Source: CAMBDS01 sp964355675 (lineage in GTDB: Bacteria > Electryoneota > AABM5-125-24 > Hatepunaeales > Hatepunaeaceae). From it: a stretch of DNA of 29,319 bases. The number at the start of each line of letters is the position of its first letter. Within the stretch, counting starts at the first letter, position 1. Below the pieces are notes generated by a model. It was not told the origin of the DNA, ran no database searches, and worked only from the letters and a program-made list of their open reading frames with translations. The stretch covers positions 1 through 29,319 of the forward strand of contig CAYHEC010000037.1 in the NCBI GenBank assembly GCA_964355675.1, read 5' to 3'. Below, piece by piece: positions 16,800 through 24,378 of the stretch. The translations under genes were made by a program, and so were the position numbers.

Positions 16800-16832
16800 C
16801 AAAGGAGTCAGCCCTCTGCGGCTGACTCCTTT
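16800..16832. terminator. Strong hairpin downstream of the beta-helix gene
   Basis: Perfect 13-bp stem AAAGGAGTCAGCC/GGCTGACTCCTTT with loop CTCTGC. It lies after the secreted beta-helix gene in its direction of reading, so it may end that transcript. The T-run is short on both strands. It is closely similar to the hairpin at 11389-11422 over about 45 bases. Confidence 0.6.
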
Positions 16833-16855
16833 ATTATTGTAAATTAACACTATAA

Positions 16856-16881
16856 GCTGTCAATCTCAGAGGGTTGACAGC
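16856..16881. repeat. CTGTCAA palindrome at the beta-helix gene's 3' end
   Basis: GCTGTCAA/TTGACAGC stem with a 10-base loop, nine bases after the stop codon. It belongs to the same stem family as the palindromes inside dnaE and the hairpin at 26670. Confidence 0.8.
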
Positions 16882-16890
16882 ATTTTACCT

Positions 16891-19680
16891 TTACTTTATC
16901 AGAGTCAACGGCTTCACCAGTGTCCTATCCGGCAAGGTGAGTCTGATATAATACTGCCCTGAGGGAAGAGAATGCGCATCGATATTGGCAAGGTGTTCGC
17001 CTGACGTGAATAATTCTCCAGCTACTCGCCTGATTCCCCTGCCAGTCACATCTGTTATCCAGATTTCCGCATAGGCGGCCCGATCCAAACTAAACCGAAT
17101 TCGAGCTTCTGAATTGAACGGATTTGGGTAGGGTCCTGCCAATTTGACGGTGTTAGGTCCCATCGAAGGGTCTTCCCCTGCTTTCCCTGGGTCACTCCGC
17201 ATTTGCACATCAACCTCACCCCCCCGTCCATAACCATTAACGGAAAGGATGAAACTGGTTTCATAAAAACCGGCCGGCATCTGATCCCCAGCAAATTCGA
17301 TGGGCCAGCGCATCTCCTCATCAGGCTCCAGCAACGTCAGACTCGGCTGGATCACCAGCCATGAAGTGTACAACTCCAAAGCGTAGAGCCGATCCACGTT
17401 ATCTCCTTCACCTTTCAAAATACCGATCAGAAAACCTTTGCCCGGACGGAATTTCTGGCTGACTTCGACGCCCCCCTGCCGGTATCCGGCGGGGAGATTT
17501 AACGGATAAAGAGGAGTTGCTTTCTGCTCATCAGGTGAAACAAGCCAGAGCATCGCCCGACTCGTGTCTAACGAAGTAATAGCGTAAACTGCACGTGAAT
17601 TTCCTTTGACCCCTATTGCTTGAATCGTATCTCCAACGCTGGTCGAATTGATCTCGAACATACCTGCGTCGGCTCGAACTACTTCGCCTTCGTTCCCACC
17701 CGCATAGAAATCGACAAAATCCGTCGGATTTTCGAAATCGCTACCTATTGCCCTACAAACTGCGACGCCTTCCGGTGAACGATAATCTTGCCCAAACTCC
17801 CCATCTGTGGAAAATTCGATAATAAAATCGTCGTAACACCCATACAGGACCGATCCACCATCAGTTGCGAGATCGGTAAAACCTTCATTTTCAGGCGCGC
17901 TGGGCTGCTCAAATCTTCCACGAAGGTTCAATGAATCGTCGATGTGATATATGTAGTTGGGATCCTCGCCGTTGTTTCCACCAGCAAGGTAATACCCGGT
18001 TTCTGTCGCGGCGACGGCTTGAATTTCATTATCATTGGTCAGCCTCGAGACATCGATGAACACTTCTCTGGGGCCTTCATTCCAACGATCCATCGGAGTT
18101 ACATAAATCGGCACGCCGGTTTCATTCCGATAGGTGAATGGTAGTATTGTTCGGGCGTCGGTCGTTGTTTGGCCATAAAGAGGTTCGTCAGGCAGTGTCT
18201 CCCACGCGTTATGAGGGAAATGAAGCCAACCACGATCTGTCCGGCTACGGTCGGGATCCACCGGCAGTAAACTATCTCCGGAATCGACACAACGACTGTC
18301 TCCGGCAAGTATAAACCAGATTGAATCTTGTTTAAAAAATTCCGGATATTCCGATGTATTGCCTTCCCCGGCAAAACCGTTAAGGATATTCGAGTATCTG
18401 ACCTGAACCCTGCCTTCTTCAGCAAAAAGCGGATGTGGCCCGAACACAATGGAGCTGTTGATGATAATCATCGATCCGGGTTGTCCTTCCACTGGGCGAC
18501 GGGCATAGGCGGTATGAGCTATTGGTTCGCCACCAATATTACGATTATCGATAAATGTACAATTATTCAATCGAAGTGGCGTTTCACCCAAATCAGTCGA
18601 AGCGGCAACAGCTCCTCCCGCGCGAGTCGCGGCATTTCTAAGAAACAGGCAATGATCAACCGTCAAATGAGGAGGTTCCTTGACAAAGATGCCCCCACCC
18701 TGATTAGCGTTATTCTCGACAAAACGAGTATAAACCACCGATGGTCCAGCGCCTCCTCGTACATACATCCCCCCGCCGACTCTCGATCCGAGGTTTGTTG
18801 AGTTACCCCAGAAATAGCACCACTCAAAATTAGGATTTGTTCCAGCGCCTCTGGCATAGGCTCCTCCTCCAGCGCTGGCAGTATTTTCGAGGAATTCACA
18901 TTTTCGAAACCTCGGACTCGAAGCTTCCGCCATGAATGCCCCTCCACCGTTTCCGATTTCACCATTAGTACAGGCATTATCCTTGATGATACACGACTCA
19001 AACAGCGGATTCGATTGCAGGAAAATCCAAGCTCCACCACCACTGCCATTGCTGGTGTTTTCTTCAATGCTACATGATGTAAATACTGGCGTTGCACCGG
19101 CAACGATAGATACGCCACCGCCAAAGGACATGGATTCATTTGCGCTGATGATGCTGTTCCTTATGATCGAAGAAGCACGCCAGATCGCTAATCCGCCGCC
19201 ATTCGTGCGGGCACGACCCCGCGAAATGCGGCTGTGATCGATCACCACGTCTCCCCCTGAAATAAAGACATTACCTCCAGCGCCAAGAGTATCAAGCTCC
19301 CCTTCGCCCCGTAAAGCTCTTCCGTTGGTGATGACGCAGTAATCCAGCCTTGTGGTGTCAGAATTTAGAAGTCGTAGCCCTCCCCAAGCCTCGCCTCCAG
19401 CGATAACATCGAAACGAATCGAATCTCCTTCGTCAGCCCTGGCAATCAACTTACCGTAAACGTAAAATGTAAAGTTGCCCTCAAAGCGAATATCGACTCC
19501 GGGTTCAATGAAGAGTGTACGATTGTCAACGACAGACAGGTCGCCCGTCGCAATGTACGGATTGCCATTGCGCTCCCAGCGCCCACTTACCTCACCGGAT
19601 ACTCGAGTCTCGGCAAATGCTGAGGAAGCAAGTCCTGTCGCAAGTAAATGCCAGATGATAATTCGAAATGCGTTTTTCAT
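16891..19680 (-). CDS. Secreted right-handed beta-helix protein with C-terminal sorting domain
   Basis: A 929-residue exported protein. The signal peptide covers residues 1-23 (hydrophobic IIIWHLLATGLASSAFA, cleavage after AFA). Residues about 30-400 are parallel beta-helix coils with repeated N-x(6-9)-GGG motifs such as NTSNGSGGGAWI and NTASAGGGAYARG, as in polymorphic-outer-membrane-like or pectate-lyase-like proteins. A middle region (about 530-800) may be a beta-propeller or Ig-like. The last 85 residues start PYPNPFNSEARIRFSL and end SGQYYIRLTLPDRTLVKPLTLIK, a FlgD-Ig/type IX-like sorting module seen in FCB bacteria. No catalytic residues are recognised; surface adhesion or polysaccharide binding is possible. 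No Shine-Dalgarno site is seen. Confidence 0.88.
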   Translation of the reverse strand: MKNAFRIIIWHLLATGLASSAFAETRVSGEVSGRWERNGNPYIATGDLSVVDNRTLFIEPGVDIRFEGNFTFYVYGKLIARADEGDSIRFDVIAGGEAWGGLRLLNSDTTRLDYCVITNGRALRGEGELDTLGAGGNVFISGGDVVIDHSRISRGRARTNGGGLAIWRASSIIRNSIISANESMSFGGGVSIVAGATPVFTSCSIEENTSNGSGGGAWIFLQSNPLFESCIIKDNACTNGEIGNGGGAFMAEASSPRFRKCEFLENTASAGGGAYARGAGTNPNFEWCYFWGNSTNLGSRVGGGMYVRGGAGPSVVYTRFVENNANQGGGIFVKEPPHLTVDHCLFLRNAATRAGGAVAASTDLGETPLRLNNCTFIDNRNIGGEPIAHTAYARRPVEGQPGSMIIINSSIVFGPHPLFAEEGRVQVRYSNILNGFAGEGNTSEYPEFFKQDSIWFILAGDSRCVDSGDSLLPVDPDRSRTDRGWLHFPHNAWETLPDEPLYGQTTTDARTILPFTYRNETGVPIYVTPMDRWNEGPREVFIDVSRLTNDNEIQAVAATETGYYLAGGNNGEDPNYIYHIDDSLNLRGRFEQPSAPENEGFTDLATDGGSVLYGCYDDFIIEFSTDGEFGQDYRSPEGVAVCRAIGSDFENPTDFVDFYAGGNEGEVVRADAGMFEINSTSVGDTIQAIGVKGNSRAVYAITSLDTSRAMLWLVSPDEQKATPLYPLNLPAGYRQGGVEVSQKFRPGKGFLIGILKGEGDNVDRLYALELYTSWLVIQPSLTLLEPDEEMRWPIEFAGDQMPAGFYETSFILSVNGYGRGGEVDVQMRSDPGKAGEDPSMGPNTVKLAGPYPNPFNSEARIRFSLDRAAYAEIWITDVTGRGIRRVAGELFTSGEHLANIDAHSLPSGQYYIRLTLPDRTLVKPLTLIK

Positions 19681-19727
19681 GTTGTAACTCTAAGTTAGAA
19701 TTGTTTCGTCCGTCGCCAGAACCACTC

Positions 19728-19800
19728 TTGGAAGACAGATTTTAAGAGTTCGCTGGATTTTGCCTCTGCTGTCCAGGCGGACGCCCTCGTCCGCCGTTCA
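19728..19800. repeat. Degenerate repeat and GGCGGACG palindrome upstream of the beta-helix gene
   Basis: Positions 19728-19758 resemble a decayed copy of the CTTGGAGGGCGGACTTTC..GAGTTCGTTGATT segment at 23133-23165. Beside it, 19770-19798 is identical to 4407-4435 (hairpin GGCGGACG/CGTCCGCC). Confidence 0.75.
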
Positions 19801-19805
19801 ACCGT

Positions 19806-20588
19806 TCAATCCGCTACAAGCTGCCCAAGCATGTTATAAGATGGCAAATGATTATAGGATGGGTGGTGAAAGCGTAAGTATCGCATAAGCAAACCGATCA
19901 ACTCATCCTGCGCCGACCTCGATATTTTTAACCGTTCGAAATTGAACCCGCCCCGTTTAAGAAGTCGTAATATCGCCACCGATTCGCCAGAAATCTTCTG
20001 CGTTTCGATATCCGAGCATTCGCACTCGGGACAACTGAGCGCTCCGTCGTTCAATAGAAACTTGTTAATAACGCCGGTTTTCCCGGGCGAAGCGCCGCAA
20101 ATCGAGCAGGTAAAAGGATCGATACCAAATCCAAGCGATTCCGCAATCGAAATAAGAAACTCCAACAAAATGTATTTGCTGGGTATGCTACCGACATTTA
20201 GATTGTTTAGCGAATAGAGAGCGGCATTGAAAGCAACTGGATTTGCCTCTTCATCGGTAAAGCCCTTTAATATAAGTTCGCAAACAACCGCCGAGTACGC
20301 AGTCTTGGCAACATCAGTTTTTAAATTCGCGTACGTCTCGACAACAGTCGTTTGCCCAAGTAACTGCACCGAACGCGACGCTTTGATGTGTACGACCGCT
20401 TCGATCAAGGAAGGAGCGTCAAGCGCGCCGCCAACAGACCCAGACTTGCCACTCCTCGCCCCCTTGGCAAGAACCGCAATCTTTCCAAATTTTGGAGCAA
20501 ACAATGTTGCGATGCGTGACGTTTCGCCATGGCGAATGGTTTTAAGAACTAACGCCTGTTCTTTCGATGGGCCAGACCGGTCGGTCAA
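19806..20588 (-). CDS. recO: DNA repair protein RecO
   Basis: Mediator that helps load RecA at gaps, working with RecR. It has 260 residues. The N-terminal OB fold (ALVLKTIRHGETSRIATLFAPKFGKIAVLAKGARSGKS) is followed by a helical domain with a zinc site, CSICG...CPEC (about residues 160-195). The start is TTG at 20586-20588, overlapping the TGA of the upstream radical-SAM-like gene by 3 bases (TTGA), so translation is coupled. The stop lies next to the palindrome at 19770. Confidence 0.93.
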   Translation of the reverse strand: MTDRSGPSKEQALVLKTIRHGETSRIATLFAPKFGKIAVLAKGARSGKSGSVGGALDAPSLIEAVVHIKASRSVQLLGQTTVVETYANLKTDVAKTAYSAVVCELILKGFTDEEANPVAFNAALYSLNNLNVGSIPSKYILLEFLISIAESLGFGIDPFTCSICGASPGKTGVINKFLLNDGALSCPECECSDIETQKISGESVAILRLLKRGGFNFERLKISRSAQDELIGLLMRYLRFHHPSYNHLPSYNMLGQLVAD

Positions 20589-21619
20589 AGATCGTAACCA
20601 GCAAAAGATATATTGCGTTCTCCGCGCAAGAAACGTTCCACATCATTTTGGACAATCGGATTGTTCGAAGTCATCTGCGCCAATTCTCCGCGAAGCGCTT
20701 TGAGTCTTATATCGCCTTCAAGATTATCGATTCTACGCGCCGCCGCCCAATGATTGCTCGAACTTACTCCTGACAATTCAAGCTGATAGGCATGATTTGC
20801 CAGAGCCTCTGCCAGCCAAAAGTTCTCCAGACGCGTATCCTTTGGCAGAAAGCGTTTGGGAGTAATTCGGATACTATATTCCTGTGAAAGCTGCAAAATG
20901 CTCTTTTTAACACGAAGGCTAATCCTGTCCAAACGCGATAACGAACCTCCCGAGGCGGCGTCGGCGTTAGTAGCTCCATCCACCAACCGATTGATCGGAT
21001 GTTTCTTACGAGGAATTCTAAGCGATGGAATATCGATAAAGTCGATGCTTAATTGCGAAGCAATTTTGAAGAAATTGACTAATCGGCGCTTGACAACCGG
21101 TTGACCAATTGAAGGCTCCAATATCATTCCAGTCTGAACGCCACTTCGGCAAATTCGTTCCAAAAGCGCAATCATGGCTGATGGAGAATTCGCCTTGGTA
21201 CGCGCTTGATCTCGAGAGAAAAGATTCATGGGAAGTCTCAGTCCAATAGTCGCCATTGAATCCTCATGAAGTTCGCGTATGAGATCAATATCGCGTAATA
21301 CTAACGCCGAACCTGTCGATAATATTTCAGGACACCCATGTTTGGCAAGGACCTCAAGACATTGATGGGTGATTCGTTGCTTCTTCTCGACGCCAAGATA
21401 AGGCTCGCCTCCTTGCCCGATAATTACCGGATCTGGAAGATTGTCTCGCCTTTTACTGAGTAATCTGTCAAGACGAGTCGGCAACGATTCCCCTTGCCTT
21501 CTGGTCTTCGTTTTATGCGAGTGCTCGGCAATATACGGGTTAACATTCCAGCGCGCCCATAATATAGGCTTGCGCTGGCGAAAGGTTTGCACCTGCCCGA
21601 CAGGTTGCAAGCTCGACAT
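20585..21619 (-). CDS. Radical-SAM (SplB/Rv2578c-like) homologue lacking the cluster cysteines
   Basis: A 344-residue protein from the ATG at 21617-21619, which has GGAG six bases upstream (an upstream TTG at 21649 is less likely). The order of motifs matches SplB-type radical SAM proteins: WNVNPY (residues 24-29), then IIGQGGEPYLGVEKKQRITHQCLEVLAKHG, STGSALVLRDIDLIREL and GMILEPSIG. In the family, NPY is followed by the CxxxCxxC that binds the 4Fe-4S cluster. Here the three positions read as Glu32, Lys36 and Thr39, and the only Cys residues (87, 96, 157 and none nearby) cannot replace them. It should therefore not perform radical chemistry. The protein is intact otherwise and coupled to recO, which hints at a retained, non-enzymatic role. 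Confidence 0.7.
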   Translation of the reverse strand: MSSLQPVGQVQTFRQRKPILWARWNVNPYIAEHSHKTKTRRQGESLPTRLDRLLSKRRDNLPDPVIIGQGGEPYLGVEKKQRITHQCLEVLAKHGCPEILSTGSALVLRDIDLIRELHEDSMATIGLRLPMNLFSRDQARTKANSPSAMIALLERICRSGVQTGMILEPSIGQPVVKRRLVNFFKIASQLSIDFIDIPSLRIPRKKHPINRLVDGATNADAASGGSLSRLDRISLRVKKSILQLSQEYSIRITPKRFLPKDTRLENFWLAEALANHAYQLELSGVSSSNHWAAARRIDNLEGDIRLKALRGELAQMTSNNPIVQNDVERFLRGERNISFAGYDL

Positions 21620-21803
21620 TAAAGTCTCCAATTGGCAGGCTGAATTCAAATCTCTATTTGCACTACAAGTTAAGCATTCTTAAACAGAGTGTCAAGTGCA
21701 TGAATAGCTCAATAATTCTGTAAGGAAGTGAAACGAGAGTTGCGTCATCAATTAATTGAGATTAAATTCTATAATTAATTCGGTCACTTTATAGTCGCTC
21801 TTG

Positions 21804-21879
21804 GAGAGCGGCTTTTCAAGCCGCTCTCTGATAATATAAGATCGCCTCTTGGAGAGCGGCTTTTTAAGCCGCTCTCCAA
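21804..21879. repeat. Two GAGAGCGGCTT palindromes in tandem
   Basis: Hairpins with stems GAGAGCGGCTT/AAGCCGCTCTC (21804-21828, loop TTC) and TTGGAGAGCGGCTT/AAGCCGCTCTCCAA (21849-21879, loop TTT), 45 bases apart. The outer CTTGGAG edge is shared with the CTTGGAGGGCGGG family. Confidence 0.88.
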
Positions 21880-21928
21880 ATACGACAATAATTTGAATTT
21901 AACAAAATTCCTTTCCACTCCTGGAGAA

Positions 21929-21934
21929 TATAAT
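21929..21934 (+). promoter_or_regulatory. Possible -10 box of the HDOD gene
   Basis: TATAAT lies 36 bases before the ATG. No good -35 hexamer at the normal distance is seen, so this is only a candidate. Confidence 0.3.
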
Positions 21935-21969
21935 AGCACTCTTTTCTTTTAAATTCGCTTTGGTAATAA

Positions 21970-22902
21970 ATGAGTGATTTAACTGAAGCACTAACTTCCG
22001 GTATGTCAATTCCTTCAGCCGATGACAACCTGAAGAAAATTGCCATTATCACTGAGATCCGGACGATGATTCAAGAGGTAAAAGACTTGCCAACTCTGCC
22101 AAGCATTGCCTTTGAAGTCCTGAAAATTGCTGGTAAACCAAATTCCAACACTAACGATCTTGCGCGTGTGATGGAAGTCGATGTTGCGATGACTGGGAAA
22201 ATCCTCAGAACGGCCAACAGCGCATACTATGGCGTTCCGCGCAAAATCGATTCACTTCGGATGGCGCTTGTGGTCATGGGCATGGATGAAATTTCCAATC
22301 TCGTAACCACGGCAAGTATTCTAAAGGCTTTTCCGACTGATTCGGGCATGGATGATTGGGATCCCAAATATTTCTGGTTTCACAATGCCGCCGTAGCTGA
22401 GTTGACCACAGGCCTATATGACGTACTGACTTTACCCAAGCCAACAGGAGCTTATGTCGCCGGCATACTTCACGACATAGGGCATTTATTGTTGCATCAG
22501 TACTTTAATCGATATTGGACTGCCTGTCAGACACTGGCTACAAAAGAAGGAACTCCAACATTCCAGGCTGAGTTGCACTTGTTGGGCGTCGATCACGGTC
22601 ATATCGGAGCTTGGTTGATCCAACGCTGGAATTTGCCCGACGAAATCTCGACTGCTGTAGCTCAACATCACATCCGCCCGGCTGATTCGCCGCAATACGG
22701 CTTATCGACGGTCATCGATTTCGCCGATCGATTATTCCACCGAATGTACAACCGAGCGCCAGAACAGGTCATCGAAGAATTGCGGGAAAACAAAGAGTGG
22801 CGGGAATGGATCGGATCGCGGACAGGAACAACTACCGCCCTGGTGCAGGAACTCTATGGGCGCGTCGATCGCGCTTCGAGGTTGCTGGAAATTATGAAGT
22901 AA
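21970..22902 (+). CDS. HDOD domain protein
   Basis: A 310-residue protein with an HDOD domain (HD-related output domain), starting near residue 35 (VKDLPTLPSIAFEVLKIAGKPNSNTNDLARVMEVDVAMTGKILRTANSAYYG). The segment AGILHDIGHLLLHQYF carries His168-Asp169, as in HD hydrolases, and DHGHIGAWLIQRWNLPDEIS follows. HDOD proteins act in signalling, stress or second-messenger control, generally without proven enzyme activity. No receiver or GGDEF domain is fused. The ATG start is clear, but no Shine-Dalgarno site is visible. It stands alone, transcribed away from the recO pair. Confidence 0.93.
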   Translation: MSDLTEALTSGMSIPSADDNLKKIAIITEIRTMIQEVKDLPTLPSIAFEVLKIAGKPNSNTNDLARVMEVDVAMTGKILRTANSAYYGVPRKIDSLRMALVVMGMDEISNLVTTASILKAFPTDSGMDDWDPKYFWFHNAAVAELTTGLYDVLTLPKPTGAYVAGILHDIGHLLLHQYFNRYWTACQTLATKEGTPTFQAELHLLGVDHGHIGAWLIQRWNLPDEISTAVAQHHIRPADSPQYGLSTVIDFADRLFHRMYNRAPEQVIEELRENKEWREWIGSRTGTTTALVQELYGRVDRASRLLEIMK

Positions 22903-23389
22903 GTAGGAGGACGGGTCTCCGCACCCATCCTGCCGCAAGGCAACACAACAAACCAATTCCTGCCGCAGGGTGTCCTCACCCTGCGGCGAAGTCATTGTTT
23001 TAACAGCTCTTTCCGGCGAAAGCCGGAATCCATTCTTAAAGCATGGTGTCATGTGCCTCACCTGACACCACAATTATTCCGAGTGGTTGCAACTTCCCGT
23101 CCTTGATTTACGAGTTATTGTATACAGCACTTCTTGGAGGGCGGACTTTCAGAGTTCGTTGATTTATTCGCTTGAGACGCCAATTCGGACAAGATTCTCT
23201 TGGAGGGGGGGCTTCAGCCCGCCCTTGTTTGTGCTTGATCGTCCTTTAGGGGGGGCTGAAGCCCCCCCTCCAAGAGGATCAAATCTCTACTCGAACGAAT
23301 AAATCAACGAACTCTTTCAGTCCGCTCTTGTCGGGCTGAAAGCTCAACCTACGCGGGAAAGAGCGAACGAAAATCCGCTCCCCAAGAGT
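22903..23389. other. 487-base gene-free region filled with repeats
   Basis: No gene is supported. From left to right: GGACGGGT..ACCCATCC (22913-22930); CCGCAGGGTG palindrome (22962-22987, copy of 13661); TTCCGGC/GCCGGAA (23010-23030); TGGTGTCA/TGACACCA with inner GTG-CCT-CAC (23043-23069); then a composite repeat from 23130 to 23388. Positions 23152-23206 match 29265-29319 exactly. At 23203-23273 there is a GGGGGGCTTCAGCCC / GGGGGGCTGAAGCCCC inverted pair around TTGTTTGTGCTTGATCGTCC. Near the right end the sequence matches the left window edge in part. Confidence 0.8.
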
Positions 23390-23941
23390 TTAATCCTTTT
23401 CCGCACCACCATTCTTCGGTATCCCATTCACCGCTAACTTATCCGCCACTTCGTTCAGCTCATTTCCTGCATGACCCCGCACCCACTTCCAGGTTACTTC
23501 CTGCGTCAGACTAAGCTCGTGGAGCTTCTGCCACAGGTCGCGGTTTTCCAGTTCACCACTTGCTCGCCGCCAACCCCGTCGTTTCCATCCCGGAAGCCAT
23601 TCCGTCATCCCCCGCACGACATAAGTGGAGTCCGTCACAATCTCGATTCGGCTGGTCTTCTTGAGCGCCTCCAGGGCTTTGATCGCCGCCGTCAACTCCA
23701 TCCGGTTGTTGGTCGTGGCTTCTTCACCACCGGATAATTCCTTGCGGTGACTTCCTGAGATCAATACGACGCCCCACCCTCCCGGTCCGGGGTTGCCACT
23801 GCAAGCTCCGTCCGTATAGGCGACGACTGTTGGAAGAGTTGCTTCTTTGGAATTTGGCAAAGGTTGCTCTGATATAAGTGTTGGGCTCTTTTTCGCATTC
23901 TGACTTGGAGGGCGGGGTTTCAACCCGCCCTTCAATTTCAA
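23390..23941 (-). CDS. rnhA: Ribonuclease HI
   Basis: Cleaves RNA in RNA-DNA hybrids, removing primers and R-loops. The RNase H fold begins VVAYTDGACSGNPGPGGWG. Active-site residues are Asp44, Glu82 (RMEL), Asp104 (TDSTYV) and Asp167 (EVADKLA), with the His157 loop (RGHAG). The mapped frame is 183 residues, but residues 1-14 are encoded by the palindrome at 23903-23932 and the start codon would be a TTG inside it. The core enzyme needs only about 150 residues. A start at the TTG at 23858-23860 (residue 28) is an alternative; there is no in-frame ATG before the fold. The repeat has probably replaced the original leader. The stop codon abuts the composite repeat. Confidence 0.9.
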   Translation of the reverse strand: MKLKGGLKPRPPSQNAKKSPTLISEQPLPNSKEATLPTVVAYTDGACSGNPGPGGWGVVLISGSHRKELSGGEEATTNNRMELTAAIKALEALKKTSRIEIVTDSTYVVRGMTEWLPGWKRRGWRRASGELENRDLWQKLHELSLTQEVTWKWVRGHAGNELNEVADKLAVNGIPKNGGAEKD

Positions 23942-24158
23942 AATATTAGGCTTGAGGGCGGGGTTTCAACCCGCCCTTCAATTTCAAAACATTAGACTTG
24001 GAGGGGGGGCTTCAGCCCGCCCTTGTTTGTGCTTGATTGTCCTTTAGGGGGGACTGAAGCTCCCCCTCCAAGAGAATCAAATCTCGATTCGAACGAATAA
24101 ATCAACGAACTCTTTTAGTCCGCTTTTAGGGCGGGCAGGAGTGCCTCCTCTCCAAGAG
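23903..24158. repeat. Tandem GAGGGCGGG palindromes and half composite repeat
   Basis: Three near-copies, 46-47 bases apart (palindrome centres near 23919, 23965 and 24011). The first two have GGCGGGGTT-TC-AACCCGCC and share the following TTCAATTTCAAAA. The third is a GGGGGGCTTCAGCCCGCCC variant that continues as the right half of the composite element at 23203-23325 (TTGTTTGTGCTTGATTGTCC, then CGAACGAATAAATCAACGAAC). It ends with CCAAGAG at 24152-24158. The remaining 24159-24378 shows no gene I can support. Confidence 0.85.
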
Positions 24159-24378
24159 TTTCTCTTCCGATAGTGCAGTTTAATTTCAATATAACTCCCG
24201 TTGCCCATCCTTCAAACCAATTCTCAACAAACCTGTCTGTAACAATAATCCGGATCCGATTTTGAGCAGGGACTTGACTCTCCCATGCTGAAAACAGTAT
24301 ATTGTTAGCGCGAGAAATCGCGGATCCGAGATTTCTTCCAATTCCAATCCTCAAACATTTCAAAAAAGCGCATTTTCC

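Larger units (their letters stand above)
21620..21969. other. Divergent intergenic region (350 bases)
   Basis: Lies between the radical-SAM-like gene (-) and the HDOD gene (+) and should hold both promoters. It contains two related perfect hairpins (21804-21828 and 21849-21879) and AT-rich sequence; no open frame of interest is seen. Confidence 0.7.

Noticed and set aside
23130..23388. Insertion sequence
   Set aside because: Inverted arms are present, but there is no transposase frame. At most it is a non-autonomous repeat, so it was listed as a repeat.
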